This document shows, one piece after another, positions 26,699 through 35,765 of a stretch of 41,295 nt of DNA. The DNA lies in the NCBI GenBank assembly GCA_021803345.1, contig JAJZLS010000054.1, forward strand, positions 1 to 41,295. The letters are read 5' to 3'. The first letter of the stretch is position 1, and each line of letters begins with the position of its first letter. Source of the DNA: Actinomycetes bacterium (GTDB lineage: Bacteria > Actinomycetota > Acidimicrobiia > Acidimicrobiales > Acidimicrobiaceae). Under the pieces are notes generated by a model that was not told the origin of the DNA, searched no databases, and saw only the letters and a program-made list of their open reading frames with translations. A program made the translations under genes and the position numbers.

Positions 26699-29556
26699 AA
26701 ATTACATCTCTGTTTATCCAGGAATACGGATCGATACAAAACAGACGGATGCCAGACTCCGGGTACGAGTTTGGACACCATTTGAACCTCATCTTTGGAC
26801 CCAATGAAGCGGGTAAATCTCAAATCAAGGGATTTGTGGAAGACATTCTTTTTCCTAAGCCATCATCTCGATCTGGATCCACTTCAAAGGCAATTGGAGA
26901 AATTGCATTTGAAGAAGGTGGTGCTAATTTTCTTTTGGAATCCAGGATGAAAGGAAAGTCCGTTTCGTCCAGACTGGTAACTTCAAGTGGGGACCAGACC
27001 ACCTTAGACGAGCTATTCCCTGCTCTAAAAAAAGAGGGTAGAGAGATATTTGCCAATCTCTACAGTTTTGGTTTGGATCAGCTGCTCTATAGTACAACCG
27101 TTGGAAATCGAGCCCTTTCGGAACATCTTTTTGGAGCGGTTGTCGGAGGAAAAGGTATCTCGATCAGTTCTATTCAGAATCATCTTGATGACAGAATCAG
27201 AAAGGCAGTAGGGGGAACCGCACGGGGTCGCACGCTGGAAGTGATATACAACGATCTGGTTCAGTGCAAAAAGGAGATTGATCGCCAGATCCAATTGGAA
27301 CTATCTCTGGCTGATAAGCTTCGATCAAAGAAGGTGACCAGCGAGTTAATAGACAGATTGGAACAGCAACTTCGATCCCGAAAAGAACAATTTCATTTTC
27401 TCGAGATGATCCAGTCGAGGTTCGACCACTATCATCGCTATGTCGAGTATCGGGAATTTCTGAACGATCATCCCAAGTTGGTCGGTCTTAATCCCGACAT
27501 TATCAATGAGCTTGAGACCGATCTAATTCAATTGAAAACCACTAGGAGTAATGCAGCTTCCATCGAGAGAGAGATGCGGGAATCCGAGGCGACCAAGTCC
27601 AAATTGGCCGGGGAGATGTCTGGGCTTGATCCCATAAAGGTGGAGGCAGCCAGAGCCGAGGTGGATGATCTACAGGGGGTGTCAGAAAAGATTTCCAAGC
27701 TCTCTCAGGATATAGAGTCCGCCTCAGAGACTATTGGTAATGTTTTGGATCCGAGCCGCGGGCGAGTATTTGAACTTGTCTCCGGCATAGATCAGGATAG
27801 CTTTATTTTGGACAACGAGCTTGCAAGGCTGTCTGATGTGCGAAGCGATATTCGCTCACTAGAACAAAAACTATCATCGCTAGGTGTAGAAGCCTTAGAT
27901 CTAAGAAAGGATCAACTGGAGGCTCGTGCGGTTGAGGTTGGCAAATCTCTTGAACTCTACAAGACATACTTGAGCACCGCGGCTCAAAGTAGTAAGCAGG
28001 AGTCACGCTTGCTGGTCGCACTGGCATTGGTTGTCTGTTTCCTGGGTGCTGTGGGATTTATTCTCTCTTTAGGCCGGGGCCAACCAGTCGAATATAAATA
28101 TATCTCGCTTTCGGTGGCGATTTTGGCGGCCGGACTTCTAGTTGGACGATTGTCAAAACGCGTACCCCTGAGAGATGAATCACAAGATAGGCCAGATTTT
28201 AAAGAGGAATCGAATCGGCTTGGTGTTCAAGCATCAGGTTCAGCCGGTTTGGCCGAAATGGTAACCAAATTGGATCGGGAACAGAGCAGGATCTCTCAAC
28301 TGATCGGACTTTCTAATGAGTGGGAACAGCTTAAGAGTAAGTTGAAAAGCTTGGATTCTAATTTAGATACTGAGTGTGGATTTTCCGCCATCAAGGACGC
28401 GGTCTCGAACCTGGCTGGTGTATTACGGCTGGCCAAAGATCGGGATCAACAAATTGCGCAATTAGGGCAGTTGCAAAACAGATTCAATTCTGGATTCGAA
28501 GAACTATGCACATTATTGAGCGATATATCTGGGGGCCAGCTGGACCTGACCTGCTCACTTGCAATAATTTCAGCTTCAGTTTCCGAGCTTGTCAACAAGG
28601 TTGAGTCTGACAAGGTCTATCAAAACCAGTTAGCCTCCTTGGATGGGGATCTGTCAAGATTAAACACCAAACTGGGATTAGCTCGTCAAGACGTTGATGA
28701 TCTCAGGGTTCGCATTTCCAAGATTGTTCACAAATTTGACTGGTCAATTGATGATTTCGACACCGGTCATCTAAAGCTATTACGGGAGTGTTTTGAAGCG
28801 CATAGACAGAAAGAGACATTTGAAAACGACATCGAGGAATTGTTCAGAGCACGAGCCGATACGGCGATGTCCCTGTTCAGCAGAGGTGAACTTGAGCTTG
28901 ACAATTCACTAAAGGAACTTGACGAAATTATTTCAGCTACCGAGAACCAGCTTTCAGATGCACGCAAATCTCTTTTGGAAGTTGAGTACCATGAAAAGCG
29001 TCTTCAGAATGAGAATCCTATGATTGACCTGCAAGCCAGGAAGGAGTCTCTGTTGCTTGAAGCTGAGGGCTTGCTGGCGACACTCAAGTCAGACCTTTTA
29101 GCAAAAGAGTTGTTAAATGCAGCTAACAGGAGGTTCGAAGAGGTTCATCAGCCAGAACTTATGCAGCTTACCTCCCTTATATTTTCTCGGATCACAAATG
29201 GACGTTATCAGTTGGTACTAAAAAAGAAGTTCGGAGACAAGGATTCGATTTACGTTCGCAATCAAAGAGGTGAGGATCTTTTAGATTTACAACTTTCGAG
29301 GGGAACGAGAGAGCAGTTATATCTATCGATACGGCTTGCGTTGATTACCCGGCCTGATTCCATTCATCTCCCATTTTTTCTTGATGATGTGATGGTGAAC
29401 GCAGATCCGGAAAGATCATATGGACTAGCCAGAGAACTGGAGTATATTTCCAGGGATAATCAAATTTTTTACTTTTGTGCTCGGCCAGATTCTCTGAAAA
29501 TGTTTGAAGAAGCCGGAGTGGTATTCCAGCTGTATCAGCTGGAGCGGCTGCCTTGA
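26695..29556 (+). CDS. YhaN-like SMC/Rad50-type ATPase with membrane hairpin
   Basis: The 953-aa protein has an N-terminal ATP-binding half (LNLIFGPNEAGKSQIKGF at residues about 31-48), long coiled coils, and a C-terminal half with LSRGTREQLYLSIRLAL (about 864-880) and Walker B LPFFLDDVMVNADPE. Unlike Rad50 or SbcC it lacks an obvious zinc hook. Instead two hydrophobic helices (about 437-458 and 468-487) sit in the middle, as in Bacillus YhaN. It likely works with the upstream nuclease as a membrane-linked DNA-end processing complex. The start is TTG 26695, overlapping the previous stop, with a strong AAGGAGGAG upstream. Confidence 0.88.
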   Translation: MKITSLFIQEYGSIQNRRMPDSGYEFGHHLNLIFGPNEAGKSQIKGFVEDILFPKPSSRSGSTSKAIGEIAFEEGGANFLLESRMKGKSVSSRLVTSSGDQTTLDELFPALKKEGREIFANLYSFGLDQLLYSTTVGNRALSEHLFGAVVGGKGISISSIQNHLDDRIRKAVGGTARGRTLEVIYNDLVQCKKEIDRQIQLELSLADKLRSKKVTSELIDRLEQQLRSRKEQFHFLEMIQSRFDHYHRYVEYREFLNDHPKLVGLNPDIINELETDLIQLKTTRSNAASIEREMRESEATKSKLAGEMSGLDPIKVEAARAEVDDLQGVSEKISKLSQDIESASETIGNVLDPSRGRVFELVSGIDQDSFILDNELARLSDVRSDIRSLEQKLSSLGVEALDLRKDQLEARAVEVGKSLELYKTYLSTAAQSSKQESRLLVALALVVCFLGAVGFILSLGRGQPVEYKYISLSVAILAAGLLVGRLSKRVPLRDESQDRPDFKEESNRLGVQASGSAGLAEMVTKLDREQSRISQLIGLSNEWEQLKSKLKSLDSNLDTECGFSAIKDAVSNLAGVLRLAKDRDQQIAQLGQLQNRFNSGFEELCTLLSDISGGQLDLTCSLAIISASVSELVNKVESDKVYQNQLASLDGDLSRLNTKLGLARQDVDDLRVRISKIVHKFDWSIDDFDTGHLKLLRECFEAHRQKETFENDIEELFRARADTAMSLFSRGELELDNSLKELDEIISATENQLSDARKSLLEVEYHEKRLQNENPMIDLQARKESLLLEAEGLLATLKSDLLAKELLNAANRRFEEVHQPELMQLTSLIFSRITNGRYQLVLKKKFGDKDSIYVRNQRGEDLLDLQLSRGTREQLYLSIRLALITRPDSIHLPFFLDDVMVNADPERSYGLARELEYISRDNQIFYFCARPDSLKMFEEAGVVFQLYQLERLP

Positions 29557-29570
29557 GCAACCCGGGAACT

Positions 29571-30431
29571 CTAAATTACTGGCTCCGCTGCTAAAGAGTT
29601 CATTTCCTCTTGGCTCGCCCATATAAACTGATCCACGGGGCCGCTTCCCCTTCCTAATTGCCAGAGCGAACCCGCTTTGATGGTTCTGGTAATATATATT
29701 TTGGCAGTCTTTACTGCTTCCACCACGTCCATCCCTCTGGCTAAATTGGCTGTGATGGCCGCTGAAAGAGTGCATCCGGTTCCATGAATGTTGTCAGTTT
29801 GGATTCTTGATGCCGACAGCTTGAGAATCGTTTGTCCGTCGTAAAAAATGTCGGTACTCTCAGAACCGTGAAGGTGACCCCCTTTTATGAGGACGTATCG
29901 TGGCCCGAGCTTCTTGAACTGCCTGGCTGCAGAGATCATCTCCTCAAAATTAGTGGGCATCTTACCAAGCAGCGCTTTTACCTCGTAGAGATTCGGAGTG
30001 ACGAGTGTTGCCCTGGGGATAAGTTTTTCGAGATATAAAGTTTCCGCGCCATTGTCAATTAGGCGGGTTCCGCTAGATGAGACAAGAACCGGATCCACAA
30101 CCAGCCTTTCAAATGCACCGCTTGCGGCAAAATCCGCCACCAGGGAGATGTTTTCTTTGCTTGCCAGCATGCCGGTTTTTACTGCCCTAACCATGAAGTC
30201 GGAGATTATCGATTTAATCTGAGCTGAAACAAGTTCGGAAGAAATTGGCTGTGAGGCCTGAATTCCCTGGGTATTTTGGGCGGTCACTGCGGTTATTACT
30301 GTGGTTCCAAAGACTTTATTGGCAGCAAATGCCTTCATGTCGGCCTGAATTCCCGCACCAGCTCCGGAGTCTGAACCTCCAATAGTTAGGGCAACTGGTG
30401 GAGTTCTTTTTCGTCTCTCAGTAATACTCAA
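29571..30431 (-). CDS. thiD: hydroxymethylpyrimidine (phosphate) kinase
   Basis: ThiD phosphorylates HMP and HMP-phosphate to give the pyrimidine half of thiamine. The ribokinase-like fold shows TIGGSDSGAGAGIQADMKAF near residues 16-35, VTAQNTQGI, DPVLVSSSG and the anion hole GTGCTLSAAITANLARG. The 286-aa length is normal. The start is a TTG, with GGGCGG about 7 bases upstream. It is the last gene of the minus-strand thiamine operon, 106 bases after thiG, and ends 14 bases from the convergent YhaN-like gene. Confidence 0.95.
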   Translation of the reverse strand: MSITERRKRTPPVALTIGGSDSGAGAGIQADMKAFAANKVFGTTVITAVTAQNTQGIQASQPISSELVSAQIKSIISDFMVRAVKTGMLASKENISLVADFAASGAFERLVVDPVLVSSSGTRLIDNGAETLYLEKLIPRATLVTPNLYEVKALLGKMPTNFEEMISAARQFKKLGPRYVLIKGGHLHGSESTDIFYDGQTILKLSASRIQTDNIHGTGCTLSAAITANLARGMDVVEAVKTAKIYITRTIKAGSLWQLGRGSGPVDQFIWASQEEMNSLAAEPVI

Positions 30432-30537
30432 CGGTTTTCCGCCCTTTGTTGGGTTAGCAATGTTGATGATTTCTGATTATTATTACGGACTGATTTGTAT
30501 AATACTTTAGATCTTAGCCAATGTTGTTGATCCGCAC

Positions 30538-31344
<807 letters not shown>

Positions 31345-31554
31345 TCACCCTCCCTGGGCAATGGAAATTAATTCAATTCTATCCTTATCGGCTAGGATCA
31401 CCGAAGCCCATGTGCTTTTTGGAATCACACTACCATTGATCGCCAGAGCCACGCCGGCGTTTGGTAGCTCGAGCTGGCTGACAAGGTCAGCTACGCTGGA
31501 GTCTTTAATGATTTGCATGGTTGCTCCATTGATTGAAATTTTGACCACTTCCAC
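31345..31554 (-). CDS. thiS: sulfur carrier protein ThiS
   Basis: ThiS is a 69-aa ubiquitin-like sulfur carrier whose C-terminal glycine is turned into a thiocarboxylate. The sequence ends IELISIAQGG with the required Gly-Gly. SVADLVSQLEL and GVALAINGSVIPKSTW are conserved. The start is a GTG five bases after thiO, with AGGGAG inside the thiO end. No thiF activating enzyme is in the window. Confidence 0.95.
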   Translation of the reverse strand: MEVVKISINGATMQIIKDSSVADLVSQLELPNAGVALAINGSVIPKSTWASVILADKDRIELISIAQGG

Positions 31555-31559
31555 AGAAC

Positions 31560-32690
31560 CTAGCTCCCTGAGAATCTATCCATGCCAAATGGTGCTATTT
31601 CGGAAGGGATTTTACCAGAGTCGATCAAGCTGGCCAAGTGTTTGGAGACAGCTGCGCTGATAAGTATTCCATGACGAAAGTGCCCCAGCGAAAGAAATAG
31701 GTTCGAAGTCCCGAATTGTCCTACTATGGGGTAATTATCGACAGAACCCGGCCGGAATCTAACTAGATGCTCCCGGAAGTCTGCTTCTCCGATTTCCGGA
31801 ACAATGGTAGTGGAGTTGGTCAGCATCTCGGCAATCGGCCGTATTCTGGCAGTGTTGTTGAAACCTACTTCTTCCTGGGTGGCTCCAATGACGATCTCCC
31901 GATCCTTTCTTGGGACCAGATATAACCCTTTGCTTTCGACTAAAGCTCTTATTACATGTGTGATTATATTTGCTCTTGGGCTGTCTACCCTTATAATCTG
32001 TCCTTTTACAGGACGAACGGTATTGTACAGGATTTGAGGCAGACCTGAAATTTCTTCAAGTTGAGCACCGGGGGCAAGAACGATAACTTCAGGACTGAGG
32101 ACTTCGCCATCGTAAAGCGTAATCTGAAACTCATTTGTTTTATTTGGTGAGATGGCGGAGACAGTTTTTGCCACAAATTCAACATGGTACTTCTTCAGCG
32201 CCTCAAACAGCCCTTGTACAAGTAGCCGATTATTGACTTGTCTGTCTGATGAAATCAGGGCGGCAAACGACAGGGGACTGGTGAGTGCCGGTTCTAATTC
32301 CCTCAGGTCTGACCTGCTTAGGCGATTTACCTCGATTCCAAACTCTTTTTGGAACTCTGAGACTCGCTCCAACTCCAACGCATCGCTGGGATCGTACCCA
32401 ATTACAATGGTGCCCTCAGTTCTGTAGCCTAAAGAGATATTGGAGTCCGCCTCAATTATTGACGCGAATTCCGGCCAGAGTTGGCTGGAATGCTGCATGA
32501 ACTGTAAAAGTTGAAGTTCGCTGAAATTGACTTCGGAAGCCGGGGCCAACATTCCGGCGGCAGCGTGCGTAGCACCTAAACCGGGGTTTGGATCTATGAC
32601 CGTGATCTTATGCCCAATCCTGGCAAGCCGGTAAGCCACGCTCAGGCCGGCAATTCCTCCGCCTACGATTGCAGTGTTGGTAAGTGACAT
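31560..32690 (-). CDS. thiO: glycine oxidase ThiO
   Basis: ThiO oxidises glycine to the imine that ThiG uses, with FAD and oxygen. The FAD fold is TAIVGGGIAGLSVAYRLAR (residues 6-24), and the acidic ribose contact is ITVIDPN. ATHAAAGMLAPASE and the C-terminal FRPGSVDNYPIVGQ with LFLSLGHFRHGILISAAVS are typical of the DadA-like family. The 376-aa length is normal. It is the first gene of thiO-thiS-thiG-thiD, and AGGATG lies 8 bases before its ATG. Using ThiO rather than ThiH points to an aerobic thiazole route. I found no TPP riboswitch in the 178-base divergent spacer. Confidence 0.94.
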   Translation of the reverse strand: MSLTNTAIVGGGIAGLSVAYRLARIGHKITVIDPNPGLGATHAAAGMLAPASEVNFSELQLLQFMQHSSQLWPEFASIIEADSNISLGYRTEGTIVIGYDPSDALELERVSEFQKEFGIEVNRLSRSDLRELEPALTSPLSFAALISSDRQVNNRLLVQGLFEALKKYHVEFVAKTVSAISPNKTNEFQITLYDGEVLSPEVIVLAPGAQLEEISGLPQILYNTVRPVKGQIIRVDSPRANIITHVIRALVESKGLYLVPRKDREIVIGATQEEVGFNNTARIRPIAEMLTNSTTIVPEIGEADFREHLVRFRPGSVDNYPIVGQFGTSNLFLSLGHFRHGILISAAVSKHLASLIDSGKIPSEIAPFGMDRFSGS

Positions 32691-32731
32691 CTAAAACATC
32701 CTATCGAGTAGGCGGAAGGTTGGCCAACAAA

Positions 32732-32747
32732 TAGGTTGCTGAACCTA
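32732..32747. promoter_or_regulatory. 6-4-6 palindrome in the thiO / acyl-CoA ligase divergent spacer
   Basis: TAGGTT-GCTG-AACCTA is a perfect inverted repeat 42 bases upstream of thiO. The arms resemble DtxR/IdeR half sites, but the spacer is one base short of the consensus. It could be an operator for one or both divergent genes, or a leader hairpin on the thi transcript. Confidence 0.35.
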
Positions 32748-32868
32748 AGAAATGTACAGCTATGTTACCAATAAGTAGATATTGTCAATTTTCTTGGTTA
32801 ATGTCCAACTTTAGCCCTGATGGAGTGGTTGAATTGAAAGTAGTAGTCCGACAAAGAGGGGGCCGCTG

Positions 32869-34500
32869 ATGCGCTCAACAATGCAGGATGGAGTACTTTC
32901 CATTACTTCAATCTTCGAATTTGGTGCCAACCAATTCCCAAATTCCGAGGTGGTTACCTATCTTGGAGATGGAGACACTGTTTTTTCCTTTACAGAGACG
33001 GCGAAAAGGGTTAACTCGCTCGCAAACGCGTTGGCTTCGATTGGAGTTAATAGTTTTGATCGAGTCGGGACATTTGCATTCAATAACCAGCAACATTTGG
33101 AAGCCTATCTAGCAGTTCCTTCAATGGGCGCGGTGCTGCATACGCTTAACTTGAGGCTATTTCAAGAACAGCTTACTTTTGTCATAAATGATGCAGAGGA
33201 TAAAGTTATCATCTCAGACGGTATAGTTTTGCCTCTTTTAGCTAAGGTCCTTGGCCAGACTCCATCTGTCCAGGCGCTCATCATTGTGGGAAGTTATGAC
33301 CCTTCTATTTTGCAGTCATTTAATATAGACGTCTATGACTACGAGGAGCTGATATCAGCTCATAGCTCAACTTTCAATTGGCCTAAGATTGATGAGTTTC
33401 AGGCTGCAGCGATGTGTTACACCTCCGGTACTACTGGTAATCCAAAGGGGGTGGTCTACTCTCATAGGTCCACATGGCTGCATTCCAGTTCCGCCTGCAC
33501 CGCGAATACTTTAGGTTTTAGTGATAAGGATATAGCTCTTTTGATTGTCCCGATGTTTCATGCCAACGGATGGGGAGTGCCTTATGCGGGGTGGATGTCT
33601 GGCAGCGACCTAATCATGCCCGGCCGATTTCTTCAGGGAGAAAATATTGCAAAAATTATTGAAAAGTACCGTCCTACAGTTTCCTCCGGAGTCCCCACTA
33701 TCTGGAATGAACTTCTCCTCTACGGAGAGAGCCATAACCTTGACCTCTCTTCACTTAGGGGAGTAACCGCCGGGGGATCCGCAGTTCCTTTGAGTTTGAT
33801 CGAGAGGTTCAAAGAACGATACCAGCTTGAGTTGTGGCAAGGCTGGGGGATGACCGAGACATCGCCGATTTGCACTGTCAGTATCCCTCCCAGGGGTGTT
33901 GACGAATCTCAAATAAATGGCTATTTGGTTACCGCCGGACGCCCATCGATGGGAGTCGAGATACGTATTGTGGATGACACAGGGAAGGCATTACCTCGAG
34001 GCATAGATAATATTGGCGAGATTGAAGTTAGGGGACCATGGATAGCAGCCAGTTACTATAAGTCCCGGGATCCAGAGAGCTTTGATGATGGCTGGCTGAA
34101 AACTGGTGATATGGGTACCCTGGACGATGAGAACTATCTAAGGATAGTCGATAGGACGAAAGACGTAATTAAGTCTGGTGGAGAGTGGATCTCCTCTGTG
34201 GATCTGGAAAATGCGCTAATGTCCCATCCTGATGTATTTGAAGCAGCGGTTATCGGGATTCCCGACGAAAAGTGGATCGAACGTCCACTGGCGTGTGTGG
34301 TACCACGGCCGGGATCAACCATTGATCCAGATTTACTGGTGGAGTATTTATCCCACCGCGTTGCCAAATGGTGGCTTCCGGAGCGCGTTTCCGTGGTAAA
34401 TGAGATTCCGAAGACTAGTGTCGGCAAGTTCGATAAAAAGGTGCTCCGTACTGCTTTTTCAAGTGGCCAGCTGGAAACATTTCCAGTCCATAAGAAATGA
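32869..34500 (+). CDS. fatty acyl-CoA ligase (AMP-binding)
   Basis: This enzyme activates a fatty acid through an acyl-adenylate to acyl-CoA. The P-loop-like motif is CYTSGTTGNPKGVVYSHRS near residue 184. The adenine motif is GWGMTETSP near residue 324. DGWLKTGDMG and the hinge with IKSGGEWIS follow, and the catalytic Lys is in SVGKFDKKVLR. At 543 aa it is complete and resembles medium/long-chain ligases of the AlkK/FadD type. GAGGGGG lies 6 bases before the ATG. It is divergent from the thi operon. No other beta-oxidation gene is adjacent, so its acid is unknown. Confidence 0.92.
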   Translation: MRSTMQDGVLSITSIFEFGANQFPNSEVVTYLGDGDTVFSFTETAKRVNSLANALASIGVNSFDRVGTFAFNNQQHLEAYLAVPSMGAVLHTLNLRLFQEQLTFVINDAEDKVIISDGIVLPLLAKVLGQTPSVQALIIVGSYDPSILQSFNIDVYDYEELISAHSSTFNWPKIDEFQAAAMCYTSGTTGNPKGVVYSHRSTWLHSSSACTANTLGFSDKDIALLIVPMFHANGWGVPYAGWMSGSDLIMPGRFLQGENIAKIIEKYRPTVSSGVPTIWNELLLYGESHNLDLSSLRGVTAGGSAVPLSLIERFKERYQLELWQGWGMTETSPICTVSIPPRGVDESQINGYLVTAGRPSMGVEIRIVDDTGKALPRGIDNIGEIEVRGPWIAASYYKSRDPESFDDGWLKTGDMGTLDDENYLRIVDRTKDVIKSGGEWISSVDLENALMSHPDVFEAAVIGIPDEKWIERPLACVVPRPGSTIDPDLLVEYLSHRVAKWWLPERVSVVNEIPKTSVGKFDKKVLRTAFSSGQLETFPVHKK

Positions 34501-34651
34501 ATTGGTTACCGCTGCCTTCCTCAGTATCCGTGCAGTTGTAAGATGTCCAAGTATTTTTTACAGCAGGGAAGCCTATTGATCAATTTGTGCGACAAGCCCC
34601 TTCCTTATGGGAGGCGAGGGGGTCGAGTGGATACGGTAGGATTGGAAAGTA

Positions 34652-34873
34652 TTGCACGAAAACAATTTTGAAACCGAAATCGAATCTTTGAATGTTGTGC
34701 TTGATCGCCTTGATGAGGCAGCTATGTCCTCCTTGCGACGCTTTATAGAGACTAAGGATCCTTCATTTAGAACGCTTGAGAAAAGAATTCATCGAGCACG
34801 GCGGTCGGTAGCGAGAGCTGTCAGCGAACTTGAAATGTCTAACGACATGGGGGATTCAGACCAATACGATTAG
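34652..34873 (+). CDS. small helical hypothetical protein
   Basis: The 73-aa product is highly charged, without cysteine or membrane segment. It is probably helical (EIESLNVVLDRLDEAAMSSL, then RIHRARRSVARAVSELEM), with an acidic end GDSDQYD. I do not recognise a family. The start is a TTG with GGAAAG close upstream, so the N-terminus is uncertain; ATG at codon 25 would leave 49 residues. It lies 151 bases after the acyl-CoA ligase and faces the XRE regulator tail to tail. Confidence 0.5.
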   Translation: MHENNFETEIESLNVVLDRLDEAAMSSLRRFIETKDPSFRTLEKRIHRARRSVARAVSELEMSNDMGDSDQYD

Positions 34874-34924
34874 GATCGTTCCAATCGGCAGGTAAATATC
34901 ATTAATCCAGTTTGACTTGACGGG

Positions 34925-35353
34925 TTAGTGTTTTCTTGTTTTTTTCGGCGAACTCTTAGTGGAGGTTCTTCGATCTGAGGTGCCGACAAAGTTTCGATAG
35001 CTGGCCACCAAGACTTCTTTTTGATATTGAGTCAGTTTCGGATCTGAATAAATTGCCGTTTCGACTGTGGCGGGAAGTTGATCTGGATGAGTAGTTGCGG
35101 AATCCTCGAGGAGTCCCAGTTGAGAGAGCAGACTATTCAATGAGAGGTTGAGGGCTTTAGCGATCGATCTTAGAATTCTTATCGACGGTTCGTGTAGACC
35201 CCGCTCTATTTGCGAAAGATAGGGATTGGAGATATTTGTACGTTCTGCCAGTTCCCGAAGAGACATTTGCGCCATCTTGCGTTGAGATTTTATGAATTCG
35301 CCTAGGTTCTGTTTTTGATTCTCAAATTTAGGGTGATCCTGGTTTTCGCTCAC
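34925..35353 (-). CDS. XRE-family regulator, Rv0474-like
   Basis: A 142-aa DNA-binding protein with an N-terminal helix-turn-helix: SLRELAERTNISNPYLSQIE at residues about 30-50 is a clear Cro/C1 fold. The following GLHEPSIRILRSIAKAL, the late segment AIYSDPKLTQYQKEVLVASY and a basic tail (KSSPKKTRKH) strongly recall Mycobacterium tuberculosis Rv0474, which lies beside hbhA there. Here an HbhA/phasin-like gene is 5 kb away. Rv0474 has been described as a copper-responsive regulator; whether this one senses copper is not visible. It may repress itself and the coiled-coil gene. Confidence 0.85.
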   Translation of the reverse strand: MSENQDHPKFENQKQNLGEFIKSQRKMAQMSLRELAERTNISNPYLSQIERGLHEPSIRILRSIAKALNLSLNSLLSQLGLLEDSATTHPDQLPATVETAIYSDPKLTQYQKEVLVASYRNFVGTSDRRTSTKSSPKKTRKH

Positions 35354-35407
35354 AGGTTCAGGTTAACTCGTCAACTCGGCTATCCGTTATAAAACAGTCA
35401 GAAAAGG

Positions 35408-35446
35408 AAACAACCCCAGGGGCATTGCCACCTGGGGTTGTTTTTA
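35408..35446 (+). terminator. strong rho-independent terminator hairpin with no gene ending nearby
   Basis: AAACAACCCCAGG (35408-35420) pairs perfectly with CCTGGGGTTGTTT (35431-35443), a 13-bp stem, and the + side continues into TTTTTAG. The inner GGC/GCC can pair further. The last + gene stops at 34873 and the XRE gene is on the other strand, so the terminated transcript is unclear. Confidence 0.7.
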
Positions 35447-35451
35447 GATTT

Positions 35452-35479
35452 CTAGATCCCATTTGGGGGGAGGATCTAG
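35452..35479. repeat. 8-bp inverted repeat
   Basis: CTAGATCC (35452-35459) and GGATCTAG (35472-35479) form a perfect inverted repeat around a G-rich 12-base loop. It lies directly after the terminator hairpin. It could be an operator or a second hairpin of one structured element. Confidence 0.4.
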
Positions 35480-35672
35480 TAAACCTACTAGCAGAGGGGG
35501 ATCGCCAGTAAGTATGTTTAAATTATAGCAGCAATTGTTCGAACTATGCCAAGAAGCTGTATATTTATACAAATTCTCAGCTTTTATAGAAATTTCACTC
35601 AGCATAATAGTTGCTGATAGAAGCGGGTTAATTGCCTGGTAATCAGCTGTTATGATGCAAAACTATTAGTTA

Positions 35673-35688
35673 TGTAACATATGTCACA
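35673..35688. promoter_or_regulatory. CRP/GlxR-like binding site
   Basis: TGTAA-CATATG-TCACA differs by one base from the CRP-family consensus TGTGA-N6-TCACA and has a palindromic core. It lies 78 bases before the acuI-like ATG, a suitable position for an activator. A GlxR-type protein would be the natural candidate. Confidence 0.5.
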
Positions 35689-35765
35689 GTGAACTCTATG
35701 ATTTCAGTGGTCTCATTAGGTTGCCTTTTCTTTCTAAGAAGTGAAATTTCTGGTAGAAAGTATGT

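Larger units (their letters stand above)
35354..35765. other. gene-free divergent spacer between XRE and acuI-like genes
   Basis: About 412 bases with no gene. It holds a terminator-like hairpin (35408-35446), an 8-bp inverted repeat (35452-35479) and a CRP-like palindrome (35673-35688). TTATAA at 35387 could be a -10 on either strand. Confidence 0.55.

Noticed and set aside
32732-32747. IdeR/DtxR iron box
   Set aside because: The half sites look similar, but the central spacer is four bases rather than five and neither flanking gene is an iron gene.
32691-32868. TPP riboswitch upstream of thiO
   Set aside because: The conserved CUGAGA and ACCUGAUCUGGAUAAUGC-like cores are absent on the thi strand.
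34600-34624. C/G-rich hairpin upstream of the 73-residue protein
   Set aside because: Pairing is interrupted and no T-run follows, so neither terminator nor leader can be supported.
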